From the NCBI GenBank assembly GCA_964395765.1, contig CAYNCU010000027.1, positions 1 to 25,410 of the forward strand: DNA of 25,410 nt, in the 5' to 3' direction. The notes beneath the pieces were generated by a model. It ran no database searches, had not been told where the DNA came from, and saw only the letters and a list, made by a program, of their open reading frames with translations. Shown here piece after piece: positions 7,457 through 14,237 of this stretch. The translations under genes were made by a program, and so were the position numbers. The first letter of the stretch is position 1, and each line of letters starts with the position of its first letter. Source of the stretch: DATDPY01 sp964395765 (GTDB lineage: Bacteria; Bacteroidota; Bacteroidia; Cytophagales; Cyclobacteriaceae).

Positions 7457-8455
7457 ATGGTAAAGATCGGCGACCTTGAGGTCGGGGAGTTCCCCTTATT
7501 ATTGGCGCCTATGGAAGACGTAAGTGATCCGCCATTCCGTGCTGTTTGCAAGGAAAATGGAGCCGATCTGATGTATACGGAATTTATTTCTGCCGAAGGC
7601 CTTATCCGGGATGCTGTTAAAAGCAGGAAAAAGCTGGACATATATGAATATGAAAGACCAATCGGGATACAGATATTCGGTGAAAAAATAGAATCTATGC
7701 GGGAAGCTGCCGCTATTGCTGAAGAAGCAAATCCGGAAATCATTGATATTAATTACGGATGCCCCGTTTCCAAAGTAGCTTGCAAGGGCGCAGGTGCAGG
7801 CATTTTGCTTGATCTACCCAAAATGCAGGAAATGACCGCTGAAATTGTTAAAAGGGTCAATAAACCGGTTACTGTAAAAACCCGGCTGGGTTGGGATCAT
7901 CAGTCCATCCGTATCGTGGAAGTCGCCCAAAGACTCCAGGACGCAGGCATAAAGGCCTTGACAATTCATGCCCGGACCCGGCAGCAGATGTACAAGGGTT
8001 CCGCCGACTGGAGTTATATTGCGGAGGTTAAAAATACGCCGGGGATTAACATCCCGGTATTCGGCAACGGAGACATCATATCCCCTGAAACAGCCTTATT
8101 TTGTAAAGAAAACTTTGGAGTCGACGGAATAATGATCGGGAGAGCATCTATCGGTTATCCATGGATATTCAATGAAATAAAACATTTTTTATCTACCGGG
8201 CTTCACCTTCCGAAACCTGCCATTGAAGACCGGATTAAGGTGGTAAAAAAACACCTGGATTTTTCCATCCAATGGAAGGGGCCACGTACCGGTATTCTTG
8301 AAATGAGATCGCATTACTCGAATTATTTCCGGGGGCTTCATGAATTCAAGCCTTTCCGCACGCGTCTTGTCCTCGCCGATTCCTTCGGGGAAGTAGTTGA
8401 TATTCTCAATGAAATAGAAAAAGTATATTCCGATCCGATTTCGGTGAATGAATGA
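7457..8455 (+). CDS. dusB: tRNA-dihydrouridine synthase B
   Basis: FMN enzyme reducing uridine to dihydrouridine in the tRNA D-loop. The TIM barrel opens with LLLAPMEDVSDPPFR (residues 14-28), and the catalytic cysteine is Cys102 in NYGCPVSKVACKGAGAG. Further flavin/substrate residues are Lys141 in VKTRLGW and His171 in IHARTRQQMYKG, then FGNGDI and IGRASIGYPWIF at the phosphate site. At 332 residues it matches the DusB length. The start lies 114 bases from the divergent CPBP gene. Its stop overlaps the start of the next gene (ATGA), so the permease is translationally coupled to it. Confidence 0.95.
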   Translation: MVKIGDLEVGEFPLLLAPMEDVSDPPFRAVCKENGADLMYTEFISAEGLIRDAVKSRKKLDIYEYERPIGIQIFGEKIESMREAAAIAEEANPEIIDINYGCPVSKVACKGAGAGILLDLPKMQEMTAEIVKRVNKPVTVKTRLGWDHQSIRIVEVAQRLQDAGIKALTIHARTRQQMYKGSADWSYIAEVKNTPGINIPVFGNGDIISPETALFCKENFGVDGIMIGRASIGYPWIFNEIKHFLSTGLHLPKPAIEDRIKVVKKHLDFSIQWKGPRTGILEMRSHYSNYFRGLHEFKPFRTRLVLADSFGEVVDILNEIEKVYSDPISVNE

Positions 8456-9345
8456 TCTGGGAACGGACCAAAAATAAGGAATTCCTGTCCTGGTTCCTGA
8501 TGATTTTATTATCCCTGATTTGGGGAAGTTCATTCATCTTAATGAAAAAAGGGCTGGTGGATTTCGATCCCGCCCAGGTAGCCGGTATCCGGATTTCCTC
8601 TGCTTTTATCTTTCTGTTACCGGTAGCCGTGAGGGGTTTCCGGGAATTAAAGAAAAGACATCTGAAATATTTATTGATTTCCGGGCTCCTCGGAAGCCTT
8701 ATTCCTGCTTTTCTTTTTACCACTGCTGAAACAAAAATAGAAAGCTCTGTTTCCGGAGTGCTCAATGGACTTACGCCGCTGTTTACAGTCATCATTGGGG
8801 GAATATTCTTCCGGCTCAGATTTACGAGGAGAACCCTGATAGGCGTCATAATTGGTTTTACGGGAACGGTCATCCTCATCACTGCCGGTTCCGCCATGAA
8901 TTTTTGGTCTACGAATGCCTTTGCATTATTCATTGTGCTCGCCACCCTTTTTTATGGGATCAATGTAAATGTTATTCACACCCACCTTGAAGACCTCAAA
9001 GCTTCGCTGATCATTTCTTTTTCCATGATGATGGTGGGGCCTGTGGCCCTGGCTTACCTGGTGGTCAATAACGGAATTCCTCATATTATGCAGGTAAGTC
9101 CTACAGCTATTATCTCCCTGCTCGCCTCAGTTACCCTCGGTGTTTTCGGAACGGCCGTTGCCTATTTTCTATTTAATAAAATGATAAAAATCACTGATCC
9201 TGTATTTTCCAGCTCGGTAACTTACCTCATCCCGGTAGTTGCGATACTATGGGGTGTCCTGGACGGCGAAAAGTTAATGCTCCAGCATTATATCGGGATC
9301 GTTTTTATTCTTACCGGCGTATTTATCGCCCGCGGTGTTAAGTAA
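8452..9345 (+). CDS. EamA/DMT-superfamily transporter
   Basis: Inner-membrane protein of 297 residues with about ten hydrophobic helices arranged as two EamA repeats. The first repeat begins LLSLIWGSSFILMKKGL, the standard EamA opening, with P-A-Q-V-A-G-I-R nearby; the second ends with VTYLIPVVAILWGVLDGE and then 'YIGIVFILTGVFIARG', the canonical EamA C-terminal block. Family members export amino acids, metabolites or act in unknown ways; the substrate cannot be told. The 4-base overlap with dusB suggests coupled translation, but a functional link to tRNA modification is not implied. Confidence 0.92.
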   Translation: MIWERTKNKEFLSWFLMILLSLIWGSSFILMKKGLVDFDPAQVAGIRISSAFIFLLPVAVRGFRELKKRHLKYLLISGLLGSLIPAFLFTTAETKIESSVSGVLNGLTPLFTVIIGGIFFRLRFTRRTLIGVIIGFTGTVILITAGSAMNFWSTNAFALFIVLATLFYGINVNVIHTHLEDLKASLIISFSMMMVGPVALAYLVVNNGIPHIMQVSPTAIISLLASVTLGVFGTAVAYFLFNKMIKITDPVFSSSVTYLIPVVAILWGVLDGEKLMLQHYIGIVFILTGVFIARGVK

Positions 9346-9442
9346 TAATTATTATCCGGTTAAATAATGTGAAATTGAAACTTTTCCACCTGCCGGATAC
9401 GTTAAATAATTACCGGGTGTTGAAAATTAAAATCTTAAAATT

Positions 9443-9832
9443 ATGGCATATCCCAACCTTATTTCGACTCAGATCAGCGAAGAGAAAGTGAATGAAATCA
9501 TGAATGCCATCGAACAGATTGACAGCATGCTGCCTGATCTTGTTACCTTATCCAATGATAAACTGGCATCCCTTCCTAAAGTTAGTTCCAGTACCATCGA
9601 TTTCGTTTACGAAACGCTGGAATTGGTTGATAAATTCCCGGGACTTATCCCGGAAGGAATCGAGATTCCCGAAATCCGTAAAGATGCAGAACTAATACAT
9701 TCGATCAATACCATTCTTAAACCCTTGAAAAAACTGGTTCGCAAGCTGGAAGACAGTGCAGTATTGGCCGGAAGCGAGGCCTATCTGCCTTCCATGGCAA
9801 TTTACAATGCGGTGAAAACAGTTAAAAAATAA
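9443..9832 (+). CDS. Small helical protein of unknown function
   Basis: I do not recognise a family. The 129-residue product has no signal peptide, membrane segment or cysteine. It appears to be mainly amphipathic helices: residues 12-30 (EEKVNEIMNAIEQIDSMLP), 51-64 (TIDFVYETLELVDK), 79-103 (ending in a basic LKKLVRKLED), with a proline-rich turn 'FPGLIPEGIEIPEI' between. The last third (GSEAYLPSMAIYNAVKTVKK) is basic. Start codon choice is the first ATG after a stop-containing spacer. It is 97 bases behind the EamA gene and is followed by a likely terminator, so it can be an independent unit. Coding is supported by ordinary codon use and by length without internal stops. Confidence 0.75.
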   Translation: MAYPNLISTQISEEKVNEIMNAIEQIDSMLPDLVTLSNDKLASLPKVSSSTIDFVYETLELVDKFPGLIPEGIEIPEIRKDAELIHSINTILKPLKKLVRKLEDSAVLAGSEAYLPSMAIYNAVKTVKK

Positions 9833-9879
9833 TCCTGTATTCCTCTTACCCTAAAAACCTCTGTCATTATTTTCCAGGC

Positions 9880-9913
9880 GGAATAATTATATAATAATTC
9901 CACTATTTTTTTT
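9880..9913 (+). terminator. A+T-rich hairpin with T8 tract, probable terminator
   Basis: Ten-base arms GGAATAATTA and TAATAATTCC (9880-9889, 9892-9901; one mismatch) are followed by eight T at 9906-9913, about 47 bases after the small unknown gene. The stem is weak in G+C, so strength is uncertain. Confidence 0.5.
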
Positions 9914-10135
9914 CACTTTATTCCGGAATTTGATCTTTTTACTTAATCGTTAATCACTGGAGTTTCGAAAACCCGCATACTTCATTTATATTACTTTTCT
10001 GTATAAAAGTTTTTACCGGCCAATGCTTTGATTATTGCACGTAAGGCGGAATGTGTTCCAGCATCAGGGTTTGCCTGTCTTGTTATTATGTTCATGAATA
10101 TTACTATTTTAATTAAACCCTAAAACCCATTAATT
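9914..10135. other. Intergenic leader upstream of first NTF2-like lipoprotein
   Basis: With the terminator, this completes a gap of 303 bases without a gene. It contains a short A+T-rich hairpin ACTTTT/AAAAGT (9993-9998, 10005-10010) followed by T5. No convincing -7/-33 pair, tRNA or open frame was seen. It presumably holds the promoter of the lipoprotein gene. Confidence 0.4.
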
Positions 10136-10678
10136 ATGAAAAAATTAATCGCACCAGCCATCCTGTTGATTTTATTCGGGATGTCATCCTGCTCAGGTCC
10201 CGCCAAAGAAACCGGCAATGTTATGGTAAGCCCGATGGCAGATCAGAACAAGGCAATTGTCGATAAATATATGAAAGCCACCATGGATGGTGACACGGCA
10301 ACGATGAAAGATATGTTAACGGACGATTTTAAGGATTATAGTCCGGTTTACGGAGATTCCTCCAACAAGGCACAATATATGACGATCATGGAGAATATTT
10401 TTAGTACTACTACTGCAAATTATCAGCAGATTGCTGAACTGGCAATTAATGTAAAGGAAAACAAGCCAGGCCTGGAACCGGCAGGTGATTGGGTTATGAC
10501 CTGGGGAAATCTGACGGCAAATTACAAAAACGGACATCCCTCGGCAACCTTTAAATATCATTGCGTTTTCCTGATAAGGGACGGAAAAATTGCCCTGACC
10601 AGTTCCTATTATGATGAAGCCGATTTGATGAGGCAGGAAGGTTATAAGTTTATTCCTCCGGATAGTACATCTATGTGA
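10136..10678 (+). CDS. NTF2-like (SnoaL/DUF4440-type) lipoprotein, copy 1
   Basis: The 180-residue product has a signal peptide (MKKLIAPAILLILFGMSSC) with Cys19 as the lipid-modified residue, so it is exported and anchored in a membrane. The rest fits the NTF2-like cone fold: helix 'QNKAIVDKYMKATMDGDTAT' plus MKDMLTDDFKDYSP, the typical SnoaL opening in which helices precede a strand, and later WVMTWGNLTANYKNG and 'HCVFLIRDGKIALTSSYYDE', the closing beta-sheet strands. Members bind small hydrophobic ligands or act as isomerases, hydratases or dimer scaffolds; no catalytic set could be assigned. A paralog of the same length follows 322 bases later in the same direction. Confidence 0.85.
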   Translation: MKKLIAPAILLILFGMSSCSGPAKETGNVMVSPMADQNKAIVDKYMKATMDGDTATMKDMLTDDFKDYSPVYGDSSNKAQYMTIMENIFSTTTANYQQIAELAINVKENKPGLEPAGDWVMTWGNLTANYKNGHPSATFKYHCVFLIRDGKIALTSSYYDEADLMRQEGYKFIPPDSTSM

Positions 10679-10698
10679 GGATTGTGGCCTAGAAGCAC

Positions 10699-10749
10699 AT
10701 CTCCCGGGTCCTCGTCTCCACTTTGTTCAGGCGAGGACCATGTGGAGAT
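10699..10749 (+). other. Structured intergenic element between NTF2-like genes
   Basis: Perfect 8-bp arms GGTCCTCG (10707-10714) and CGAGGACC (10732-10739) are flanked by outer arms ATCTCC (10699-10704) and GGAGAT (10744-10749). A competing pairing exists: TCTCCAC (10715-10721) with GTGGAGA (10742-10748), which overlaps the outer arm and would displace it. No T-run follows directly (the next one is at about 10771-10777). It could be a terminator-like structure, an mRNA 3'-end stabiliser or a regulatory hairpin. Confidence 0.55.
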
Positions 10750-11000
10750 AATTATTTAACAATTCCGGTATTTTTTTACTTTGGACCGGTGGTTTAATTT
10801 TTTTTCTTATTTGGTAATTCCTGAAATTTGCAAATCCCAATATTTTCTTAACTTACTTCGCCATATGAAAGGATCACATGAACTGAGGCGCTGATTTTTA
10901 AAATGGATCCTGAATATTCCGGGCGGCAAATATTTCAAAAATTTATCGGTAAGTTCCTATAAAAGCAACACTCTTTTAATAACCAATCAATTTCTTAATC
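10750..11000. other. Intergenic leader upstream of second NTF2-like lipoprotein
   Basis: The rest of a 322-base gene-free gap. It is A+T-rich with several T-runs. No open frame, tRNA or clear promoter match was seen; a promoter for the second lipoprotein gene is expected here. Confidence 0.35.
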
Positions 11001-11540
11001 ATGAAAAAAATTATGATACCAGCCATCCTGATCGTGGCAACCGGGATGGTTTCATGTTCGTCTTCTGATCCCACTCATAGTGCTTTGGGAGAACAGAATA
11101 AAGCTTTGGTAGAAAAATTTTACCAGGCTGTGTCGGATAACGATACAACCGCCTTACAGGAGCTGTTATCGGATGATTTCATGAAGTACGGGCCTGCCGC
11201 CAGTGATTCATCGACAAAAGCCGGCTTCATGGATTTTGTCAAATCATTGCACGAATCCTATGGTTCAGTATCCTTTAATAGAGTCGCCCGGATTTCCTAT
11301 GATGCAGCGAAGGATGTCCCTGGCGAATACATTACCGGTAATTGGGTATTCATCTGGACAGTTCTGACACTGAAGACGAAAGACTCCGGCAAGGAAGTAA
11401 AAGTCAATCTGCATGAAGATTTCGCCGCCAGGCACGGTAAAATCGAAAAGCTCTATGTTTTTCTTGATTATGCGGACTGGCTTAAACAAATGGGGTACAC
11501 ATTCGTTGCGCCGGCAACCGACTCAACATCGATGAAGTAA
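11001..11540 (+). CDS. NTF2-like (SnoaL/DUF4440-type) lipoprotein, copy 2
   Basis: Paralog of the 10136-10678 gene: 179 residues, signal peptide MKKIMIPAILIVATGMVSC with lipid-modified Cys19 at the same position, then EQNKALVEKFYQAVSDNDTT and LQELLSDDFMKYGPA matching the first copy's helices and aspartate pair. The final strands (NWVFIWTVLTLKTKDSG, 'HEDFAARHGKIEKLYVFLDY') also correspond, and both proteins end with a D-S-T-S-M sequence. The ligand is unknown. Divergence is considerable apart from the signal peptide and helix 1, so the duplication is old. It converges on the potassium channel gene across a 127-base gap that holds a strong hairpin. Confidence 0.85.
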   Translation: MKKIMIPAILIVATGMVSCSSSDPTHSALGEQNKALVEKFYQAVSDNDTTALQELLSDDFMKYGPAASDSSTKAGFMDFVKSLHESYGSVSFNRVARISYDAAKDVPGEYITGNWVFIWTVLTLKTKDSGKEVKVNLHEDFAARHGKIEKLYVFLDYADWLKQMGYTFVAPATDSTSMK

Positions 11541-11615
11541 AATTAATTTTGAATTCAGGTATTGTTTCCCACAGATTTTACGGATTAGCGTAGGCATCAA
11601 TAAAGAAATATATCT

Positions 11616-11642
11616 CCGTGGTCCGTGTATCACAGACCACGG
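11616..11642. terminator. G+C-rich hairpin between convergent genes
   Basis: Perfect arms CCGTGGTC (11616-11623) and GACCACGG (11635-11642) enclose a further GTG/CAC pair (11625-11627, 11631-11633) with loop TAT. No T-run follows on either strand. It may be a bidirectional mRNA end structure or part of a dispersed repeat: the preceding bases (CCCACAGATTTTACGGATTA) resemble the CACAGATT-type intergenic repeats common in Bacteroidota. Confidence 0.5.
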
Positions 11643-11667
11643 GTGCAGTGGATTATAAATGCATTCA

Positions 11668-12675
11668 TCAGATCCGCAGGAACTGATACTTAAACCGATC
11701 CAGTTGCCCTTCTTCGCCGACAATAATTATGATCGCATCTTCAACTAATTTGGTTTCAGGGCCCGGATTAAAAGAGAACTGACCTTTGTTTTTATACGCC
11801 ACCACTGTAACACCGGTGACTTTTCGTATATGGAGTTCGGCAATGGTTTTATCACGAAATTCTTCTTTCAATTCTGAATAGGATATTTCTTCCAGCCTGA
11901 TTTTATATTCGCCGATCCCGTTGAGAAGTTCCAGGAACTCTATGACATAGGGCTTGGTAATTAACTGGGCCATGTGCAACCCCCCAAGTACATCGGGCAT
12001 GATCACTTTGTCGACCCCGGCCCTTTTCAATTTTTTTTCGGAATGCGTATCCGATGCCCGGGAAATTATTCTAATCGATGGATTCAGCTCTTTGGCGGTA
12101 AGGGAGATAAAAACATTATCCGAATCACGCGGAAGGGTGGTAATAATATAATCCGCAGTTTCTACCATGGCCTGCTTCAGTGTTTCTTCAAGGGTTGCAT
12201 CACCATGGACGGCATGTATTCCCATGTCAGGAGGGATCTGATTGTATATTTCACTATTGTTCTCAATGACGATAAAATTCTTTGCATTTTGCATTAATTC
12301 AGAACAGGCCCTGGACCCGTTCCTGCCATAGCCGCATACGATTACATGGTTTTTCATTTTTCTGATCTCCTGATCGAATTTATATTTACGAATTATATTT
12401 TTAAGTCCTCCTTCAAAGATATAGGTTGTAATTACTGATATTCCGTAGGCCAGTACAACCAGGTTAAAGACAATATAAAAGCTTACAAATATTTTTCCGG
12501 GTTCCGTTAAAGCGCCTACCGTGGAAAAACCGACGGTTGATATGGTGATCACCGACATATAAAAGGCATCCGACAGGTTATATCCCTCGATCAGATGGAA
12601 ACCAAGAATACCGGCAACCAGGCTGATGATCAATAATACAATCGCTTGTATTAATTTACGGATGTTACGGAACAA
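11668..12675 (-). CDS. Two-TM potassium channel with TrkA-N/TrkA-C (RCK) domains
   Basis: A 335-residue K+ channel-type protein. The first hydrophobic helix (residues 9-26) is followed by pore helix and filter region 'DAFYMSVITISTVGFSTVGA' (residues 36-55) and a second helix (62-87), the ion_trans_2 layout. Residues 108-230 form a TrkA-N Rossmann domain starting VIVCGYGRNGSRA (GxGxxG at 115-120) and ending with conserved PDVLGGLHMAQLI; residues about 255-335 resemble TrkA-C. It is related to bacterial Kch/MthK-type channels gated by ligand at the RCK ring. The filter reads TVGFS where TVGYG or TVGFG is usual, and no acidic residue follows, so selectivity may be altered. It is transcribed alone, with about 300 bases of upstream non-coding DNA. 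Confidence 0.9.
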   Translation of the reverse strand: MFRNIRKLIQAIVLLIISLVAGILGFHLIEGYNLSDAFYMSVITISTVGFSTVGALTEPGKIFVSFYIVFNLVVLAYGISVITTYIFEGGLKNIIRKYKFDQEIRKMKNHVIVCGYGRNGSRACSELMQNAKNFIVIENNSEIYNQIPPDMGIHAVHGDATLEETLKQAMVETADYIITTLPRDSDNVFISLTAKELNPSIRIISRASDTHSEKKLKRAGVDKVIMPDVLGGLHMAQLITKPYVIEFLELLNGIGEYKIRLEEISYSELKEEFRDKTIAELHIRKVTGVTVVAYKNKGQFSFNPGPETKLVEDAIIIIVGEEGQLDRFKYQFLRI

Positions 12676-12974
12676 CGGAACAGATTTTGGTTTACGAGTT
12701 AATTAAATCATAAAAAGGAAAAAAATTGAATTCAGGGTAAAGATATAAATGAATGGGGCTAAATGAAATAATCCGGTGGTTGGAGTTTAATCTATCATTT
12801 GTCATATTGGATGCTGTGTGACCGGCAATTTATAGCCCGCTTAAAATAACTATTATTTTATTATATATCGTTTCCGGTAACCGGATGCGCGTGGCCAGTT
12901 TGAATGCAAAATCAAAATGTTTGATTATCACGGAAAAATACTTTGATTCTTCCGGTATTTGATAAAAAATAACT
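12676..12974. other. Non-coding stretch between channel gene and pseudogene
   Basis: About 299 A+T-rich bases holding the presumed channel promoter (leftward) and the former promoter of the four-helix-bundle gene (rightward). The sequence TACTTTG at about 12950 and nearby TATTTG resemble, but do not match, the TAnnTTTG -7 consensus. No RNA gene or open frame was recognised. Confidence 0.35.
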
Positions 12975-13341
12975 ATGGCATAATCCTATCGGGATTTAAA
13001 TATTTATAAAATTTTATTTCAATTATTTATTGAAATCCCAATTTTCTTTAACGATTCTAAAATTCGAGCTATTTGAACTAGGCAGCCGGATAAGAAGATA
13101 TTCGGATTCAGTTAATACCCATATTATAGAAAGGAATAGTAGAAAAAGATATAAAAATGATTTTATTAAGTTTTTAACAATTGTCCATTCAAGCATTGTT
13201 GAAACGAGTAACCATTTTAAAAAGCCAAATATCCTCTGTCCTGAATTTGAAAGTATTATTAAGGATTTAATTGCAGATTATGACGCCCCTGGCGGTAGAA
13301 TTTACAGGTTTATTGAATTTGTATCCATATACTGGCAATAA
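12975..13341 (+). pseudogene. Four-helix-bundle protein (S23/IVP family) pseudogene
   Basis: The remnant is readable in two frames. From ATG at 12975 the frame gives M-A-stop-S-Y-R-D-L-N-I-Y-K-I-L-F-Q-L-F-I-E-I, matching the usual family opening (MAxSYRDLxIYxxAxxLxxEI) except for TAA at codon 3. Near 13041 the match moves to the next frame and continues F-S-L-T-I-L-K, 'FELFELGSRIRRYSDSVN', 'KRYKNDFIKFLTIVHSSIVE', ending RIYRFIEFVSIYWQ at 13341. The spacing fits a 2-base deletion. The normally conserved A/V-E-G-Y/F-G-R loop has also decayed (IIERNSRKR). The family occurs inside 23S rRNA intervening sequences and free-standing in many Bacteroidota genomes; its function is unknown. A product translated from the TTG at 13030 alone would lack helix 1. 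Confidence 0.85.
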
Positions 13342-13478
13342 TCCAACTTTACCAGCAGCAGGTAACAGGCAACGGAAAACATTGAAAAAAATAAAAAATA
13401 AACAATTGAAGAATAAATTGAACTTTTTCGATAAATTGGTCGTTTAATTATATTGTAAATCGTAGAGGGAAAGTACTT

Positions 13479-13967
13479 ATGAGTGGTCAAACAATGATGT
13501 TATCGGAGAACGGAGATAATTTAAATGTAATGGTTATCGGCAACAACCCCGCCGAAGTTTCCGGTTACCTGTCCCGTTTAACAAATTTCCAGGGGGTTAA
13601 ATTCATCACCAACTGCTGTTTTAACCTTCGTAAAAGTTTCCTTGAAATAAGGAACTGGAGGCCTCATTACATCATGATCGATGATTATTTTCCAAAGGAA
13701 CAGATCCGGAAATTCATACGCCGGATCCGGAGAAATGCCAATACCCAGGAAATCCCGGTTGCCATTTTGAAAAGCAATAACCAACAAATGTTAATTACCG
13801 GTGTTCAGGATTTCCTTTTGAAGGAAAGTTTTACTCCGGAAACGCTTCTTCATGCCATCCGTAATTCAAGGAATATCAGAAAAGCCCAGGTGATCCTGTA
13901 TAAAACCTATAAAAGAAGTAAAAAGCATTTCAGGAAGATCAGGGATTCTTTCAGCCATCTCCAATAG
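13479..13967 (+). CDS. Orphan, degenerate CheY-like receiver-domain protein
   Basis: A 162-residue protein with a receiver fold: strand LNVMVIGNN (15-23), phosphoacceptor strand HYIMIDDYFP (63-72) with Asp68 aligning to the phosphorylated Asp of D-x-x-x-P, strand PVAILKSNN (93-101) with Ser99 at the Thr/Ser position, and 'GVQDFLLKESFTPETLLHAI' with Lys115 at the conserved Lys. The N-terminal acidic pair that binds Mg2+ is replaced by Asn22-Asn23, so normal phosphorylation is doubtful. No output domain follows, only a strongly basic tail (residues 131-157). No histidine kinase is adjacent. An SD-like AGAGGG lies 10 bases upstream of the ATG, which supports the start. It precedes the glycogen genes by 270 bases; a regulatory link is conceivable but unproven. 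Confidence 0.8.
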   Translation: MSGQTMMLSENGDNLNVMVIGNNPAEVSGYLSRLTNFQGVKFITNCCFNLRKSFLEIRNWRPHYIMIDDYFPKEQIRKFIRRIRRNANTQEIPVAILKSNNQQMLITGVQDFLLKESFTPETLLHAIRNSRNIRKAQVILYKTYKRSKKHFRKIRDSFSHLQ

Positions 13968-14044
13968 CCTGGTACAGGTCTGTAAAATAAAACCCCAATA
14001 ATTGATTGCCATTGTTCATCGATCAGGGAAGATGTTCTGCCTGA

Positions 14045-14061
14045 AATTATTCGTAATAATT
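14045..14061. other. A+T-rich inverted repeat in gap before the phosphorylase-like gene
   Basis: Arms AATTATT and AATAATT separated by CGT. The same 270-base gap (13968-14237) also has TCTTCG/CGAAGA (about 14090-14115) and TGCCT/AGGCA (about 14136-14155) hairpins. No T-run makes any of them a clear terminator; they could mark the end of the receiver gene transcript or an operator. Confidence 0.3.
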
Positions 14062-14237
14062 ATTTCATGTAATTGTTTATCAGGGGTTATCTTCGGATTT
14101 GATTCGAAGAAGCCGTAGATGGTTTTTTAATAGTGCCTGTTTTTAAATAGGCATGAAATTGATAATTTCGGGCTCCTGAACAGAACCAGGAACGACATAA
14201 GTTGAATTAACGTAGGGTAAAAAATATCGAGAAAGTT

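Noticed and set aside
8406..8945. 179-residue minus-strand frame across the dusB/EamA junction
   Set aside because: Overlaps two well-supported genes on the other strand; product has no recognisable domain.
13030..13341. Intact short gene starting at TTG 13030
   Set aside because: The family's helix 1 is present just upstream in another frame, so this is the tail of a broken gene and not a separate small protein.
10679..14237. tRNA or small RNA genes in the large gaps
   Set aside because: No T-loop GGTTCGAATCC-type sequence, CCA end or matching acceptor stem was found in any gap.
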